From contig NC_021191.1 in assembly GCF_000389965.1 (NCBI RefSeq), forward strand, positions 3,101,501 through 3,165,500: a DNA stretch of 64,000 nt. Reading direction: 5' to 3'. The stretch comes from Actinoplanes sp. N902-109 (GTDB lineage Bacteria; Actinomycetota; Actinomycetes; Mycobacteriales; Micromonosporaceae). Positions 8,585 to 17,916 of the stretch are shown piece after piece. Each line of letters begins with the position of its first letter. Within the stretch, counting starts at the first letter, position 1. The notes beneath the pieces were generated by a model, which was not told where the DNA came from, did not search any database, and saw only the letters and a program-made list of their open reading frames with translations. The translations under genes were made by a program, and so were the position numbers.

Positions 8585-8618
8585 GCCCCGGCCGCGGCTG
8601 CCCCGCCGCGGCCGGGGA
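8585..8618 (+). terminator. Intra-operon hairpin after the binding-protein gene
   Basis: A 13-bp perfect stem (8586-8598 with 8605-8617) with a six-base loop lies just after the binding-protein stop and 20 bases before the first ATPase gene. Such hairpins commonly attenuate transcription or protect the upstream mRNA, giving excess binding protein over membrane components. It is unlikely to be a full operon end. Confidence 0.6.
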
Positions 8619-8636
8619 CCAACCCAAGGACACCAT

Positions 8637-9626
8637 GTGACAGCACTTCTGGAGGTCGACGGCCTGACCGTCGGCTTCGAACGGGACGGCACGCGCTCGG
8701 CCGCGGTGCGCGGGGTCTCGTTCGAGGTGGCCGCCGGTGAGCGGGTGGGCATCGTCGGCGAGTCCGGGTCCGGCAAGTCGGTCACCGCGCAGGCGGTGAT
8801 GCGGCTGCTGCCGCCCTCGGCCGAGGTCGGCGGGGCCGTGCGTTTCGCCGGGGACGACGTGCTCGGCTACGACGCCAAGCGGCTGGCCGGATGGCGCGGT
8901 TCGGACATCGCGATGGTGTTCCAGGACCCGATGTCCAGCCTCAACCCGTTGCTGCGCATCGGAACCCAGCTCACCGAAGGGCTGCGGCGGCACCGGGGAC
9001 TCGGCAAGGCGGCGGCCCGCGCGGAGGCGGCGCGACTGCTGCAGACCGTCGGCATCGCCGACGCCGAGCGGCGGCTGCGGGACTATCCGCACGCCTTCAG
9101 CGGCGGGATGCGGCAGCGGGTGTGCATCGCGATCGCGGCCGCCTGCACACCGAAACTGATCATCGCGGACGAGCCGACCACCGCGCTCGACGTCACCGTG
9201 CAGGCCCAGGTGCTCGACCTGATGGACGAGCTGACCGACCGGCACGGCACGGCGACCGTGCTGATCAGCCACGACCTCGGCGTGGTGTCCAGCTTCTGCG
9301 ACCGGATCCTGATCATGTACGCCGGGCGGGTGGTCGAAGCCGGTCCGGCCGACGACATCATCGCCCGGCCCGCCCACCCGTACACCCGGGCGCTGCTCGA
9401 CTCGATCCCGCGGCTGCGCGGGGAGTTGCCGCGCCGGCTGCCGGCCATCCCGGGATCGCCGCCGTTCGGCACGGTCCCGGCCGACCGGTGCTCGTTCGCC
9501 GACCGTTGCCCGCGGGTCCAGGACAGGTGCCGCACCGCCGAACCACGGCTCGACCCGGTCGCATGTTTCTTCCCCCTGACCGAGATCCCCCCGAACGGGG
9601 TCCCCCGCAGCGAGGAGGTCCGATGA
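8637..9626 (+). CDS. Peptide-type ABC transporter ATP-binding protein (DppD/OppD-like)
   Basis: A 329-residue ATPase: Walker A GESGSGKS, Q-loop VFQDPMSSLNP, signature SGGMRQRV, Walker B LIIADEPTTALD, then the C-terminal oligopeptide/dipeptide domain with a cysteine cluster (DRCSFADRCPRVQDRC). In this family that cluster can hold a 4Fe-4S centre. GTG 8637 follows AAGGA. It energises import together with the next ATPase, whose ATG overlaps its stop. Confidence 0.92.
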   Translation: MTALLEVDGLTVGFERDGTRSAAVRGVSFEVAAGERVGIVGESGSGKSVTAQAVMRLLPPSAEVGGAVRFAGDDVLGYDAKRLAGWRGSDIAMVFQDPMSSLNPLLRIGTQLTEGLRRHRGLGKAAARAEAARLLQTVGIADAERRLRDYPHAFSGGMRQRVCIAIAAACTPKLIIADEPTTALDVTVQAQVLDLMDELTDRHGTATVLISHDLGVVSSFCDRILIMYAGRVVEAGPADDIIARPAHPYTRALLDSIPRLRGELPRRLPAIPGSPPFGTVPADRCSFADRCPRVQDRCRTAEPRLDPVACFFPLTEIPPNGVPRSEEVR

Positions 9627-10441
9627 GCGCGGTGGTCGTCAGCGACCTCGACGTGACGTACCAGCGGCCCGGTCGCGGACTGCGCCGGCAGACCTTCAAG
9701 GCGGTGGACGGCGTCTCGTTCACCATCGAGCCCGGCCGCACGCTCGGGCTGGCCGGTGAGTCCGGTTCCGGCAAGAGCAGCGTGGCCCGCGCCTTGATGC
9801 GGGTGGTCGAGCCGGCCGGGGGCTCGGTGCTGATCGGCGGTCAGGAGGTCACCGAGCTGCGCGGGGGAGACCTGCGCAGGTTCCGCCGGCACATGCAGAT
9901 GGTGTTCCAGGACCCGTACGACTCACTGAACCCCCGGCTCACGGCGGGCGACAACATCGCCGAGGCGCTGACCGCGGCGGGCGTGCCCCGCCCCGACCAC
10001 ACCGCCCGCACCCGCGAGCTGCTGGACCGGGTCGGGCTGCCGGCCGCGTTCGCGCGCCGCTACCCGCACCAGATCTCCGGCGGCCAGCGGCAACGGGTCT
10101 CGATCGCCCGCGCCCTCGCCGTGGGCCCGCAGGTGCTGGTGTGCGACGAGGCCGTCTCGGCGCTCGACGTGTCGGTGCGGGCCCAGATCCTCAACCTGCT
10201 CAAGGATCTGCAGGACGCGGACGGCCTGGCCTTCCTGTTCATCTCGCACGACATGGCGACGCTGCGGTTCATGGCCGACGACATCGCCATCATGCGCACC
10301 GGCCGGATCGTCGAGCACGGGCCGAGCTCGGACATCTTCGCCCGGCCCTCCCATCCGTACACCCGGGAACTGATCGCCGCCATCCCGGAGCCCGGCGCCG
10401 GCCGCCGGCGCCGGCGCACCGCAGAGGAGGGTGTGCGATGA
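9623..10441 (+). CDS. Peptide-type ABC transporter ATP-binding protein (DppF/OppF-like)
   Basis: The second ATPase (272 residues) forms the heterodimer with the preceding one. Walker A is GESGSGKSS, Q-loop VFQDPYDSLNP, signature SGGQRQRV, and Walker B LVCDEAVSALD. The C-terminal extension is shorter than in OppF and lacks the Cys cluster of its partner. ATG 9623 lies in an ATGA overlap with the upstream stop, and its own stop overlaps the first permease start, indicating translational coupling. Confidence 0.92.
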   Translation: MSAVVVSDLDVTYQRPGRGLRRQTFKAVDGVSFTIEPGRTLGLAGESGSGKSSVARALMRVVEPAGGSVLIGGQEVTELRGGDLRRFRRHMQMVFQDPYDSLNPRLTAGDNIAEALTAAGVPRPDHTARTRELLDRVGLPAAFARRYPHQISGGQRQRVSIARALAVGPQVLVCDEAVSALDVSVRAQILNLLKDLQDADGLAFLFISHDMATLRFMADDIAIMRTGRIVEHGPSSDIFARPSHPYTRELIAAIPEPGAGRRRRRTAEEGVR

Positions 10442-11340
10442 CCGCGCCGCTGGAGATACCTCAGGGTGACCCGGCACTGCCCGGTTTCGGCCTGCGAGCC
10501 TGGCGCAGCCTGCGCCGGGACTGGCCGGCGCTGCTGTCCATCGTGCTGCTGGTGCTGCTGGCCCTGGCCGCGATCCTGGCGCCGCTGCTGGCCCCGCACC
10601 CGCCGCTGGCCACCTATCCGGACGGTCTGCAGGCCAACGGCGCGCCGGTCGGGCCCGGCGGCGACTTCCCGCTCGGCGCCGACCCCAACGGCCGTGACGT
10701 GCTCTCCCGCCTGCTCTACGGCGCCCGGGTCTCGCTGGTGATCGGCATCCTGGCCAACGGTCTGGCCACCGTGCTGGGGGTGCTGGTCGGGCTGGTGGCC
10801 GGCTACCTGGGCGGCTGGACCGAGACCGTGCTGATGCGCATCACCGACGTCATCATGTCGTTCCCGATCCTGTTGTTCTGCATCGCGCTGATCGCGGTGA
10901 CCGGGCCCAGCGCCAGGAACGTGGTGTTCGTGATCGCGCTGATCTACTGGACGGCGCTGGCCCGGATCGTGCGCAGCCTGGTCCTCTCGCTCAAGGAACG
11001 CGAGTTCGTGGTGGCCGCCCGTACGCTCGGGCTGTCGCACTGGCGGATCATGCGCAAGCACCTGTTCCCGCACCTGGTGCCCACGATCATCGTGTACGCC
11101 ACGCTCGGCGTCGCCTCGTCGATCCTCATCGAGGCCTCGCTGTCGTTCCTGGGCGTCGGCGTGCCGGTCCCGGATCCGTCCTGGGGGCAGATGATCGAGC
11201 AGGGCAAGGACTACTTCCAGCTCGCGCCGTGGCTGCTGTTCGCCCCCGGCGTCTGCCTCATCCTCACCGTCCTGGCCTTCAACCTGGCCGGCGACTGGCT
11301 TCGCGACCTGCTCGACCCGACCGCACCGGAGCGCCGCTGA
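10438..11340 (+). CDS. Peptide-type ABC transporter permease (DppC/OppC-like)
   Basis: A 300-residue inner-membrane permease with a cytoplasmic N-terminus, a first membrane helix around residues 33-52 and five more downstream. The DppC extracytoplasmic signature (FPLGADPNGRDVLSRLLYGAR) and the cytoplasmic EAA loop (EFVVAARTLGLSHWRIMRKH) are clear. It forms the channel with the following gene. The gene order ATPase-ATPase-C-B differs from the usual B-C-D-F order of dpp operons. Confidence 0.92.
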   Translation: MTAPLEIPQGDPALPGFGLRAWRSLRRDWPALLSIVLLVLLALAAILAPLLAPHPPLATYPDGLQANGAPVGPGGDFPLGADPNGRDVLSRLLYGARVSLVIGILANGLATVLGVLVGLVAGYLGGWTETVLMRITDVIMSFPILLFCIALIAVTGPSARNVVFVIALIYWTALARIVRSLVLSLKEREFVVAARTLGLSHWRIMRKHLFPHLVPTIIVYATLGVASSILIEASLSFLGVGVPVPDPSWGQMIEQGKDYFQLAPWLLFAPGVCLILTVLAFNLAGDWLRDLLDPTAPERR

Positions 11341-12266
11341 TGAGCCGTTTCCTGCTGCGCCGCCTGCCGCAGGCGATCGTCGTCCTGTTCGGCGTGGTGA
11401 CGCTGGCCTTCCTGATGACCCACGTCGTGCCCGGTGACCCGGCACGGCTGATCGCCGGCCCCAACGCCAGCGCGGCCACGGTCGCCTCGATCCACCGTGA
11501 GCTCGGGCTGGACCGGTCGCTGGGCTACCAGTACTGGGCGTACCTGCGCCAGGCGGTGCAGGGCGATCTCGGCACCAGCTACGCCCTGCAGGGCACCTCG
11601 GTGGCCTCGGCCATCGGCCACGCGCTGCCGGTCAGTGCGGCCGTGGCCGTGCTCGGGGTGCTGTGGGAGGTGCTGCTCGGCGTGCCGATCGGGATCATCG
11701 CCGCCTACCGCCCGCGGGGCCTGCTCGACCGGGCCACCACGTTCGCCTCGCTGATCGGGCTGTCGGCACCGCCGTTCTGGCTGGGCCTGCTGCTGCTCTA
11801 CGCACTGGCCTACAAGAGCAGCGTCTTCCCGCTCAGCGGGTACTCCCACCCGTACATCAATTATCTGATCCTGCCGTCGTTCACGCTCGGCCTGGGCGGA
11901 GCGGCCTGGTACGCCCGGCTCACCCGGACCAACATGCTCGAGGCGCTGCGCAGCCCGTACGTGCAGACCGCTCGGGCCAAGGGCATGCCGGAGAGCGTCG
12001 TCCTGCTGCGGCACTGCCTGCGCAACGTGCTCAGCCCCCTGCTGACCATGCTCGGCATGGACCTCGGCTACTTCCTCGGTGGCGTGGTCGTCATCGAGTC
12101 GGTGTTCGGCCTGCCGGGCGTCGGCAAGCTCACCTTCGACGCCATCGGCACCCTCGACATTCCCATGATCACCGGCGCCGTCCTCTTCGCCGCCCTCTTC
12201 ATCGTCGTGATGAACCTGCTGGTCGACCTCGCCTACGCGGCGATCGACCCGCGCGTGCGTCGCTAG
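11340..12266 (+). CDS. Peptide-type ABC transporter permease (DppB/OppB-like)
   Basis: A 308-residue permease starting within a TGATG overlap with the DppC-like gene. The N-terminal helix (LPQAIVVLFGVVTLAFLM), the VVPGDPARL segment and the EAA loop (YVQTARAKGMPESVVL) are diagnostic of DppB. It pairs with the preceding permease. The importer is complete: binding protein, two ATPases, two permeases. Confidence 0.92.
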   Translation: MSRFLLRRLPQAIVVLFGVVTLAFLMTHVVPGDPARLIAGPNASAATVASIHRELGLDRSLGYQYWAYLRQAVQGDLGTSYALQGTSVASAIGHALPVSAAVAVLGVLWEVLLGVPIGIIAAYRPRGLLDRATTFASLIGLSAPPFWLGLLLLYALAYKSSVFPLSGYSHPYINYLILPSFTLGLGGAAWYARLTRTNMLEALRSPYVQTARAKGMPESVVLLRHCLRNVLSPLLTMLGMDLGYFLGGVVVIESVFGLPGVGKLTFDAIGTLDIPMITGAVLFAALFIVVMNLLVDLAYAAIDPRVRR

Positions 12267-12286
12267 CTCCTGAAAGGAAACCCCTC

Positions 12287-13408
12287 ATGACTGACAAACT
12301 CCGCGTCGCCGTGGCCGGCGCCGGGCGCTGGGCCCAGCGGGCACACATCCCCGGCTGGCAGCGCGACCCCCGCGTCGAGGTGGTCGCCCTGGCCGACACC
12401 GACCCGGCGATCCTGGCCGAGGCGGGCGCGAAGTTCGGCGTCCGCAAGCTGGTGAGCGACTACCGTGAGCTGTGCGCCGATCCGGACATCGACGTGATCG
12501 ACGTGGCCACCGCCAACCGCGCGCACTACGAGATCTCGGCCGCCGCGCTCGAGGCCGGCAAACACGTGCTGTGCGAGAAGCCGGTGCACCACGACTTCCA
12601 CGAGACCCGGGCGCTGAGCGAACTGGCCAGGACCAAGGGCGTGAAGACCAAGCTGGGCTTCACCTTCCGATACGCCCCGGCCGTGCAGTACGCCAAGAGC
12701 CTCATCGACGCCGGGTTCGTCGGCACGCCGTACATCTTCAACGGCTACGAGCAGAACAGCCAGTGGATCAACCCGGCCACCCCGATGCGCCAGGTCGACC
12801 CGGACGCCGACCCCGACGTCATCGCCACCTCCTCCATCGAGGGGTACGGCGCGCCGATCATCGACATCATGCACTGGTGGAGCGGGGCCGAACTCGAATC
12901 GGTCGTGGGCACCATGCGCAACTTCGTGCCGGAGCGGATGGTCCGCGACACCGGCCGGATGCAGCGGCTGAACATCGACGACGGCGACATGTGGATCGGC
13001 GAGTTCTCCAACGGCATGCTGGCCTCGATCCAGTCGTCGTATGTGACAGTGGGCAACTTCCCCGGCATCGAGGCCCGGATCTACGGCTCCGAAGGCGCGA
13101 TCATCGTCCGGCTGGTCGACGAGTTCGGCATCTGCCAGACCATCAAGACGGCCACCAAGGACGCGGTCGAGTTCGTCGAACGGCCCATCCCGCAGGAGTT
13201 CTTCCCCCACGGCGGCACCTCGCAGGAGGACTGGGACTTCCTGTTCTACTCGTGCCTGTGCCAGGACTTCGCCACCGAGATCCTGTCCGGCGCGCCGGCC
13301 AACCAGGGCGACTTCGGGCAGGGTGCGCTGGTGCAGGAGACCATCAACGCGTACGAGCGGTCCTTCCGTACCCGCAGCTGGGTGAACCTGCCGCTGGACG
13401 CCGCATGA
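12287..13408 (+). CDS. Gfo/Idh/MocA family oxidoreductase
   Basis: A 373-residue NAD(P)-dependent dehydrogenase of the glucose-fructose oxidoreductase/inositol dehydrogenase family. The N-terminal Rossmann motif is AGAGRW, followed by the hallmark CEKPV (Lys about residue 97) and a C-terminal dimerisation/substrate domain. The family typically oxidises sugars, inositols or sugar amino acids. This suggests that the imported molecule has a sugar or cyclitol part, which is inference. A short gap (20 bases with AAAGGAAA) separates it from the permease; its stop overlaps the tldD start. Confidence 0.9.
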   Translation: MTDKLRVAVAGAGRWAQRAHIPGWQRDPRVEVVALADTDPAILAEAGAKFGVRKLVSDYRELCADPDIDVIDVATANRAHYEISAAALEAGKHVLCEKPVHHDFHETRALSELARTKGVKTKLGFTFRYAPAVQYAKSLIDAGFVGTPYIFNGYEQNSQWINPATPMRQVDPDADPDVIATSSIEGYGAPIIDIMHWWSGAELESVVGTMRNFVPERMVRDTGRMQRLNIDDGDMWIGEFSNGMLASIQSSYVTVGNFPGIEARIYGSEGAIIVRLVDEFGICQTIKTATKDAVEFVERPIPQEFFPHGGTSQEDWDFLFYSCLCQDFATEILSGAPANQGDFGQGALVQETINAYERSFRTRSWVNLPLDAA

Positions 13409-14877
13409 GCGCGCACGACTGGGGATCGCTGGCCGACTCCTCGTCCGCGCGGGAGATCCTGGACAGCGCGCTGGGTGTCGTGGCCGGTGCGGCGGACTTC
13501 GCCGACGTGCGGCTGATCGAGGCCGAGGAGATGCGGTCGTACGTCAGCCTGGGTGGCGACCCCGACGAGCGCATCGAGCAGAACATCGGCATCGGGGTGC
13601 GGGTGCTGGTCGACGGGCAGTGGGGTTTCGCGGCCCGGCCGCTGGCGTCCACCGCCGATGCCGCGGTGGCGGCTCGCGACGCCCACGCCTCGGCGGTTGC
13701 GCTGGCCGGCCGGGGCAAGCCGGTGTCGTTGCCGCCGCGCGAACCGTCAAGCGGTTCGTATGCCACCTCCGTCGGCGAGGACCCGTTCTCGGTGCCGACG
13801 GCCCGCCGGTACGAACTGCTGGCCGACTGGCTGGCCGCCGCGTCCGCGCCCGCGGAGGTGGCCGCCGTGCAAGCCGGTATCAACGCCAAGCGTCAGCACC
13901 GGCACTACGCCGACACCGAGGGCTCGCGCCAGCACCAGCACTTCGTCGAGACCGGGGCGATGGTGCTGGTCACCGCGCGCGGGCACGGCGACGTGCAGCG
14001 GCGCAGCTACCCGAACTCGTTCCACGGCAACACGGCCGCGGCCGGCTGGGAGTACCTGTCCTCGCTGAGCATGGCCGAGCAGGCCGCCCGGGTCGGGGAG
14101 GAGGCGGTCATGCTGCTCACCGCCCCGGTCGCCGCACCCGGGCGGGCCGACGTCGTGATCGGGCCGCAGCAGGTGTCGCTGCAGATCCACGAGTCGAGCG
14201 GGCACGCCCTCGAACTCGACCGGATCCTGGGCGACGAGGCCAACTACGCGGGCACGTCGTTCATCCGGCCGTCCGACATCGGCTCGCTGCGCTACGGCTC
14301 CGACGCGGTCACCATCACCTCCGACCCGACCGTGCCCGGCACCCGGGGCAGCTTCGCCTTCGACGACGAGGGCACGCCGGCCCGGGCCTTCAACCTGATC
14401 GACCGGGGGATCGTGCGCAACACGTTGTCCAACCGCGACTCCGCCGCGCGTTCGGGGCAGACGCTGACCGGCGCCGCCCGCTCCGACGGCTGGGGCTACC
14501 TGCCGGTGTGCTTCGCCACCCACGTCTTCCTGCAGCCGGGGCAGGGCAGCCTGGACGACCTGCTGCAGCGGATGGGCGACGGCTACTACATCGACGACAA
14601 CCGCAGCTGGTCGATCGACAACCAGCGGCTCAACTTCCAGTTCGGGACCGAGGTCGCGTACGAGGTGAAGGGCGGGCGCCGCGGCCGGTTGCTCAAGAAC
14701 TTCTCGTACGGGGGGATCACCCCGCAGTTCTGGGGCTCGGTCGAGGCGGTGGCCGGGCCGTCGGAATTCCGGTCGTACGGCTACCCGTGCGGCAAGGGCG
14801 AGCCCAAGCAGTGGGGTTTCCTGTCCCACGGCGCGTCGCCCATGCTCGTGCGTGACCTCAGGATCGGAGTCGCCTGA
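13405..14877 (+). CDS. tldD: TldD family metalloprotease subunit
   Basis: A 490-residue homologue of TldD, the catalytic partner of the TldD/TldE heterodimer, which degrades unfolded or modified peptides in a chamber. The zinc motif HExxxH is intact as HESSGH (His262, Glu263, His267), slightly different from the common HEGCGH. ATG 13405 overlaps the oxidoreductase stop, and its own stop overlaps tldE. TldD/E is best known for microcin B17 maturation and CcdA degradation in E. coli. Next to a peptide importer it most simply acts on the imported peptide. Confidence 0.88.
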   Translation: MSAHDWGSLADSSSAREILDSALGVVAGAADFADVRLIEAEEMRSYVSLGGDPDERIEQNIGIGVRVLVDGQWGFAARPLASTADAAVAARDAHASAVALAGRGKPVSLPPREPSSGSYATSVGEDPFSVPTARRYELLADWLAAASAPAEVAAVQAGINAKRQHRHYADTEGSRQHQHFVETGAMVLVTARGHGDVQRRSYPNSFHGNTAAAGWEYLSSLSMAEQAARVGEEAVMLLTAPVAAPGRADVVIGPQQVSLQIHESSGHALELDRILGDEANYAGTSFIRPSDIGSLRYGSDAVTITSDPTVPGTRGSFAFDDEGTPARAFNLIDRGIVRNTLSNRDSAARSGQTLTGAARSDGWGYLPVCFATHVFLQPGQGSLDDLLQRMGDGYYIDDNRSWSIDNQRLNFQFGTEVAYEVKGGRRGRLLKNFSYGGITPQFWGSVEAVAGPSEFRSYGYPCGKGEPKQWGFLSHGASPMLVRDLRIGVA

Positions 14878-16244
14878 TGTCCTCGTTCACCGCTCCCGTC
14901 GCGTCCGACGCCCTGCTGGAGACGCTGCAGAAGGCCGCAGCCGCTGCGGACGCCGACGCCGTCGAGATCGCCCTGCTCGGGCGGGCCGGCGAGTACACCC
15001 GGTTCGCCGGCGGCCGGATCCATCAGCCGCAGAACATCACCGAGACCCAGTTCACCGTACGGGCGATCGTCAACGGGCACCCCGCCCGGTCCGCCTGCGG
15101 CACGCTCGACGGCCTCGCGTCGGCCGTGTCCCGCGCCGCCGTGCTGGCCCGGGAACTGGCCGCGCGGGCTGCCTCGCCCGGCCACGCCGCCGTGGCCTCC
15201 GCCGGTCTCGCCGCCGCCTCGTCGCCGGATTCATCCGTCTGGTACGAGGAGACCGAGGCCTTCGACGCCGGGGCTCGTGCTTCGCTGGCCGCGTCCGCGA
15301 TGCGGCAGAACGCGGGCGCAGCGGGCATGTTCGGTCGCGCCGTCACCCAGATGGCCGTGGTCAACAGCGCCGGTGTCGCCCGTCACACGCTGGCCACCGA
15401 AGCCTCCGGCAGCCTGACCGCCACCGTGGACGAAGGCACCTCGCACTGGATCGACCTGCACCGTTCGGCGTCCGCGCTGGGCGTGGAGCAGGCCATCGAG
15501 CGCACCGTCCGCGAGGCCACCGCCGGCCGGGGACGCGGCCCGCTGGCCGACGGGCACTACACCGTGGTGCTGGGCCCGCAGGCGGCCGGTGAGCTGATCG
15601 GGTTCCTGCCCGACTTCGGCTTCGCGGGCGAACTGGCCGCGGCCGGCGTCGGCCTGCTCGCCACGCCCGGACCGGGCACTCCGGTCGCCGCGCCGATGGT
15701 CACGGTGGCCGACGACGCCACCGCGGCGGCCGGGCTACCGATCGGGTTCGACCTCGAGGGCACGCCCAAGTCCCGCGTCGCGCTGCTGGACGCCGGCCGG
15801 GTCGGCGCCGCGGTGACCGACCTGACCACGGCACGGGCCCTGGGCACCGCCTCGACCGGGCACGCGCACGTCGCCCGGGAGGAACCACCGCGTCCGGTCG
15901 CGGCCAACCTGCGGCTCGAACCGGGCGACCAGACCGAGGCGGAACTCATCGCCGGGGTCGAGCGCGGCGTCTACGTGCAGCGCTTCTGGTACACGCGGCT
16001 GGTCGACCGGGTCACCGGCACGATCACCGGGGTCTCCCGCGACGGCTGCTTCCTGATCGAGAACGGCCGCCTGGGCGCCCCGGTCGCGGGGGCCCGCTTC
16101 ACGCACTCCGTCCTCGACCTGCTGTCGACAGTCGACGGACTCGGTCGCGACCTGCGCTCGCAGCCGGTCATGAACGTGTGGAACGGGGCGGCCACCGCGC
16201 CCGCCCTGCGCGGCCACAACTTCCGGTTCGGGGCGGCCCGATGA
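14877..16244 (+). CDS. tldE: TldE/PmbA family protein
   Basis: A 455-residue TldE/PmbA homologue, the subunit that lacks the zinc motif and shapes the substrate channel of the TldD/E protease. Family features include the N-terminal EYTRFAGGRIHQP-type segment and the C-terminal GVYVQRFWYTRLVDRVTG region. ATG 14877 overlaps the tldD stop by one base (TGATG), consistent with fixed 1:1 expression. The stop overlaps the first DUF4438-like gene. I see no HExxxH, as expected. Confidence 0.87.
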   Translation: MSSFTAPVASDALLETLQKAAAAADADAVEIALLGRAGEYTRFAGGRIHQPQNITETQFTVRAIVNGHPARSACGTLDGLASAVSRAAVLARELAARAASPGHAAVASAGLAAASSPDSSVWYEETEAFDAGARASLAASAMRQNAGAAGMFGRAVTQMAVVNSAGVARHTLATEASGSLTATVDEGTSHWIDLHRSASALGVEQAIERTVREATAGRGRGPLADGHYTVVLGPQAAGELIGFLPDFGFAGELAAAGVGLLATPGPGTPVAAPMVTVADDATAAAGLPIGFDLEGTPKSRVALLDAGRVGAAVTDLTTARALGTASTGHAHVAREEPPRPVAANLRLEPGDQTEAELIAGVERGVYVQRFWYTRLVDRVTGTITGVSRDGCFLIENGRLGAPVAGARFTHSVLDLLSTVDGLGRDLRSQPVMNVWNGAATAPALRGHNFRFGAAR

Positions 16245-17074
16245 GCGCGGTGCGCACCAACCGGGACCGCCTGGTCACCCAGATCCTGGCCGGCGAGGTC
16301 TGGCCCGCGCTGGCCGACCGGCACGGGTACCGGGTGGACGCCGACGGCACGCCGTTCCTGCTGCCCGGCATGGGCGGGGTCACGCTGGGCGCGCACGCCG
16401 GCGACCCGGCCACCGGCTACGCGGCCGACCACCTCGAGCCGGGCCTGTCCGTGCGGGCGGCGGGGGAGGGGGCCAACATGGCCCTGCAGTTCCTGTCCTG
16501 CGTCGGCAACGAGGTCACCGTGCGGTCGGGACCGGCCGCCGGTAAGACCGGGCGGGTGCTCGGCCAGCACGCCTACGTGCTGGTCGACATGGCCGAGGAG
16601 GACCTGGCCCTGATCGCGCCGGGGGATCGGGTCAGCGTGGCCGCGTACGGGCAGGGTCTCCGCCTTCTCGACCACCCGGCGGTGGTGGCCAAGAACCTGG
16701 ACCCGGCCTTCCTCGACACGCTGCCGATCCGCACGCTCGACGACGGACGGCTCGAGATCGAGGTGGCGGCCCGGGTGCCGGCGGCGGCGGTCGGGGCGGG
16801 CGCCGGGATGGTGTCCGAGTTCGCCAACACCGACCTGATGGGCGCGTACGCCGGGCAGGGCGACGACCTGTCGCTCGGGCTCGAGGCGCTGCGGATCGGC
16901 GACCTGGTGGTGCTGGAGGACCAGGATCACCGCTACGGGCGTGGCTACCGGCCCGGCTACCTCACCTTCGGCGTGATCAGCACCGGGCACTGCCGGCTGT
17001 TCGGCCACGGTCCGGGCCCGTCGACGATCCTGTCCGGCCCGGCCTTGGCCTTCCATGTGAAAGGGGCATCGTGA
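16241..17074 (+). CDS. DUF4438-like protein, copy 1
   Basis: A 277-residue soluble protein without signal peptide or membrane helices. I recognise it as resembling the DUF4438 family (known mainly from thermophiles), whose function is not established; the family call is from memory. Conserved stretches include GTPFLLPGMGGVTLG, QFLSCVGNEV, a GKTGRVLGQHAYVLVD segment and a GDRVSVAAYGQGLRL-type beta strand region. It is paralogous to the next gene, and both overlap their neighbours by four bases. The placement after TldD/E suggests an enzyme or binding protein acting on the same substrate. Confidence 0.7.
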   Translation: MSAVRTNRDRLVTQILAGEVWPALADRHGYRVDADGTPFLLPGMGGVTLGAHAGDPATGYAADHLEPGLSVRAAGEGANMALQFLSCVGNEVTVRSGPAAGKTGRVLGQHAYVLVDMAEEDLALIAPGDRVSVAAYGQGLRLLDHPAVVAKNLDPAFLDTLPIRTLDDGRLEIEVAARVPAAAVGAGAGMVSEFANTDLMGAYAGQGDDLSLGLEALRIGDLVVLEDQDHRYGRGYRPGYLTFGVISTGHCRLFGHGPGPSTILSGPALAFHVKGAS

Positions 17075-17916
17075 AGACGGTTGCCATGAACCTCGGCGGC
17101 GTCGTCGAGACACCGCAGATGCCGTCGTCGCCGTACCTCGTCGACGTCGACGGTCATCCGTACGTGCCGATCGGCACGGCCGGGATCGTGCTCGGCGTCC
17201 GCCTCGGTGACGGGGTCTTCGACCACGACGCCGATCACGCGGCGCCGGGCGTCACGCTCGCGCACGCCGATCAGGCCGCCCGGCACGGCTTGACCGCCCT
17301 GGCCTGCCTGGGCAACGAGGCCGTGGTGCACGGCGGCGCGGCGGCCGGGCGGCGGGGCCGGGTCCTGGGCAAGCGCGGCGAGCAGGGCCGGGTGATCGTC
17401 GTGTTCCCCGACGACGTCCTGGCCCTGCTGCTGCCGGGCGACCCGATCCTGGTCCGGGCGCACGGGCAGGGCGCCGCACCGGTGGGTGCGGTGACCATGA
17501 TCAATACGGATCCGGATTTTCTCGACCGGCTCCCGATCGCGGTGGACGACGGCGTCGTCCGGGCGTCCGTGCGTGCCGTCGTGCCGTCGGCCCTGGCCGG
17601 TAACGGCATCGGCCGCCCGGCGCACCTGTGGGACCTCGACCTGCAGGTGACGGCGGTGACCGCGGCCGCCGCCGGGCTGTCCGGGCTGCGGCTGGGCGAC
17701 CTGGTCGCCATCGACGACCTGGACGTGCGGCACAACGCCGGCTACCGCCGGGGCTGGCGCACCGTGGGCCTGATCGTGCACGGCGGCAGCCCGCAACCCG
17801 GCCACGGACCGGGCCTGATGCCCATGTTCTGCGGCCCGCAAGCGGCTCTGACGGTGGATGTGCGGGGCGACCAGCACCGGGGTGTGACCGCCGACGACAT
17901 AGGATTCCGGCTATGA
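17071..17916 (+). CDS. DUF4438-like protein, copy 2
   Basis: A 281-residue paralogue of the upstream protein. It shows matching segments: VPIGTAGIVLGVRLGD, ACLGNEAVVHGG, GRRGRVLGKRGE, LLPGDPILVRAHGQG, LGDLVAID and a C-terminal GPGLMPMFCGP. GTG 17071 sits in a GTGA overlap. Two adjacent paralogues kept in fixed stoichiometry point to a hetero-oligomer or to two consecutive steps on related substrates. No catalytic residues can be assigned from sequence alone. Confidence 0.7.
   Translation: MKTVAMNLGGVVETPQMPSSPYLVDVDGHPYVPIGTAGIVLGVRLGDGVFDHDADHAAPGVTLAHADQAARHGLTALACLGNEAVVHGGAAAGRRGRVLGKRGEQGRVIVVFPDDVLALLLPGDPILVRAHGQGAAPVGAVTMINTDPDFLDRLPIAVDDGVVRASVRAVVPSALAGNGIGRPAHLWDLDLQVTAVTAAAAGLSGLRLGDLVAIDDLDVRHNAGYRRGWRTVGLIVHGGSPQPGHGPGLMPMFCGPQAALTVDVRGDQHRGVTADDIGFRL

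Noticed and set aside
6762..9377. 871-codon open frame on the minus strand
   Set aside because: Antisense to the aminotransferase, binding protein and ATPase genes, with no domain-like sequence; a high-GC shadow.
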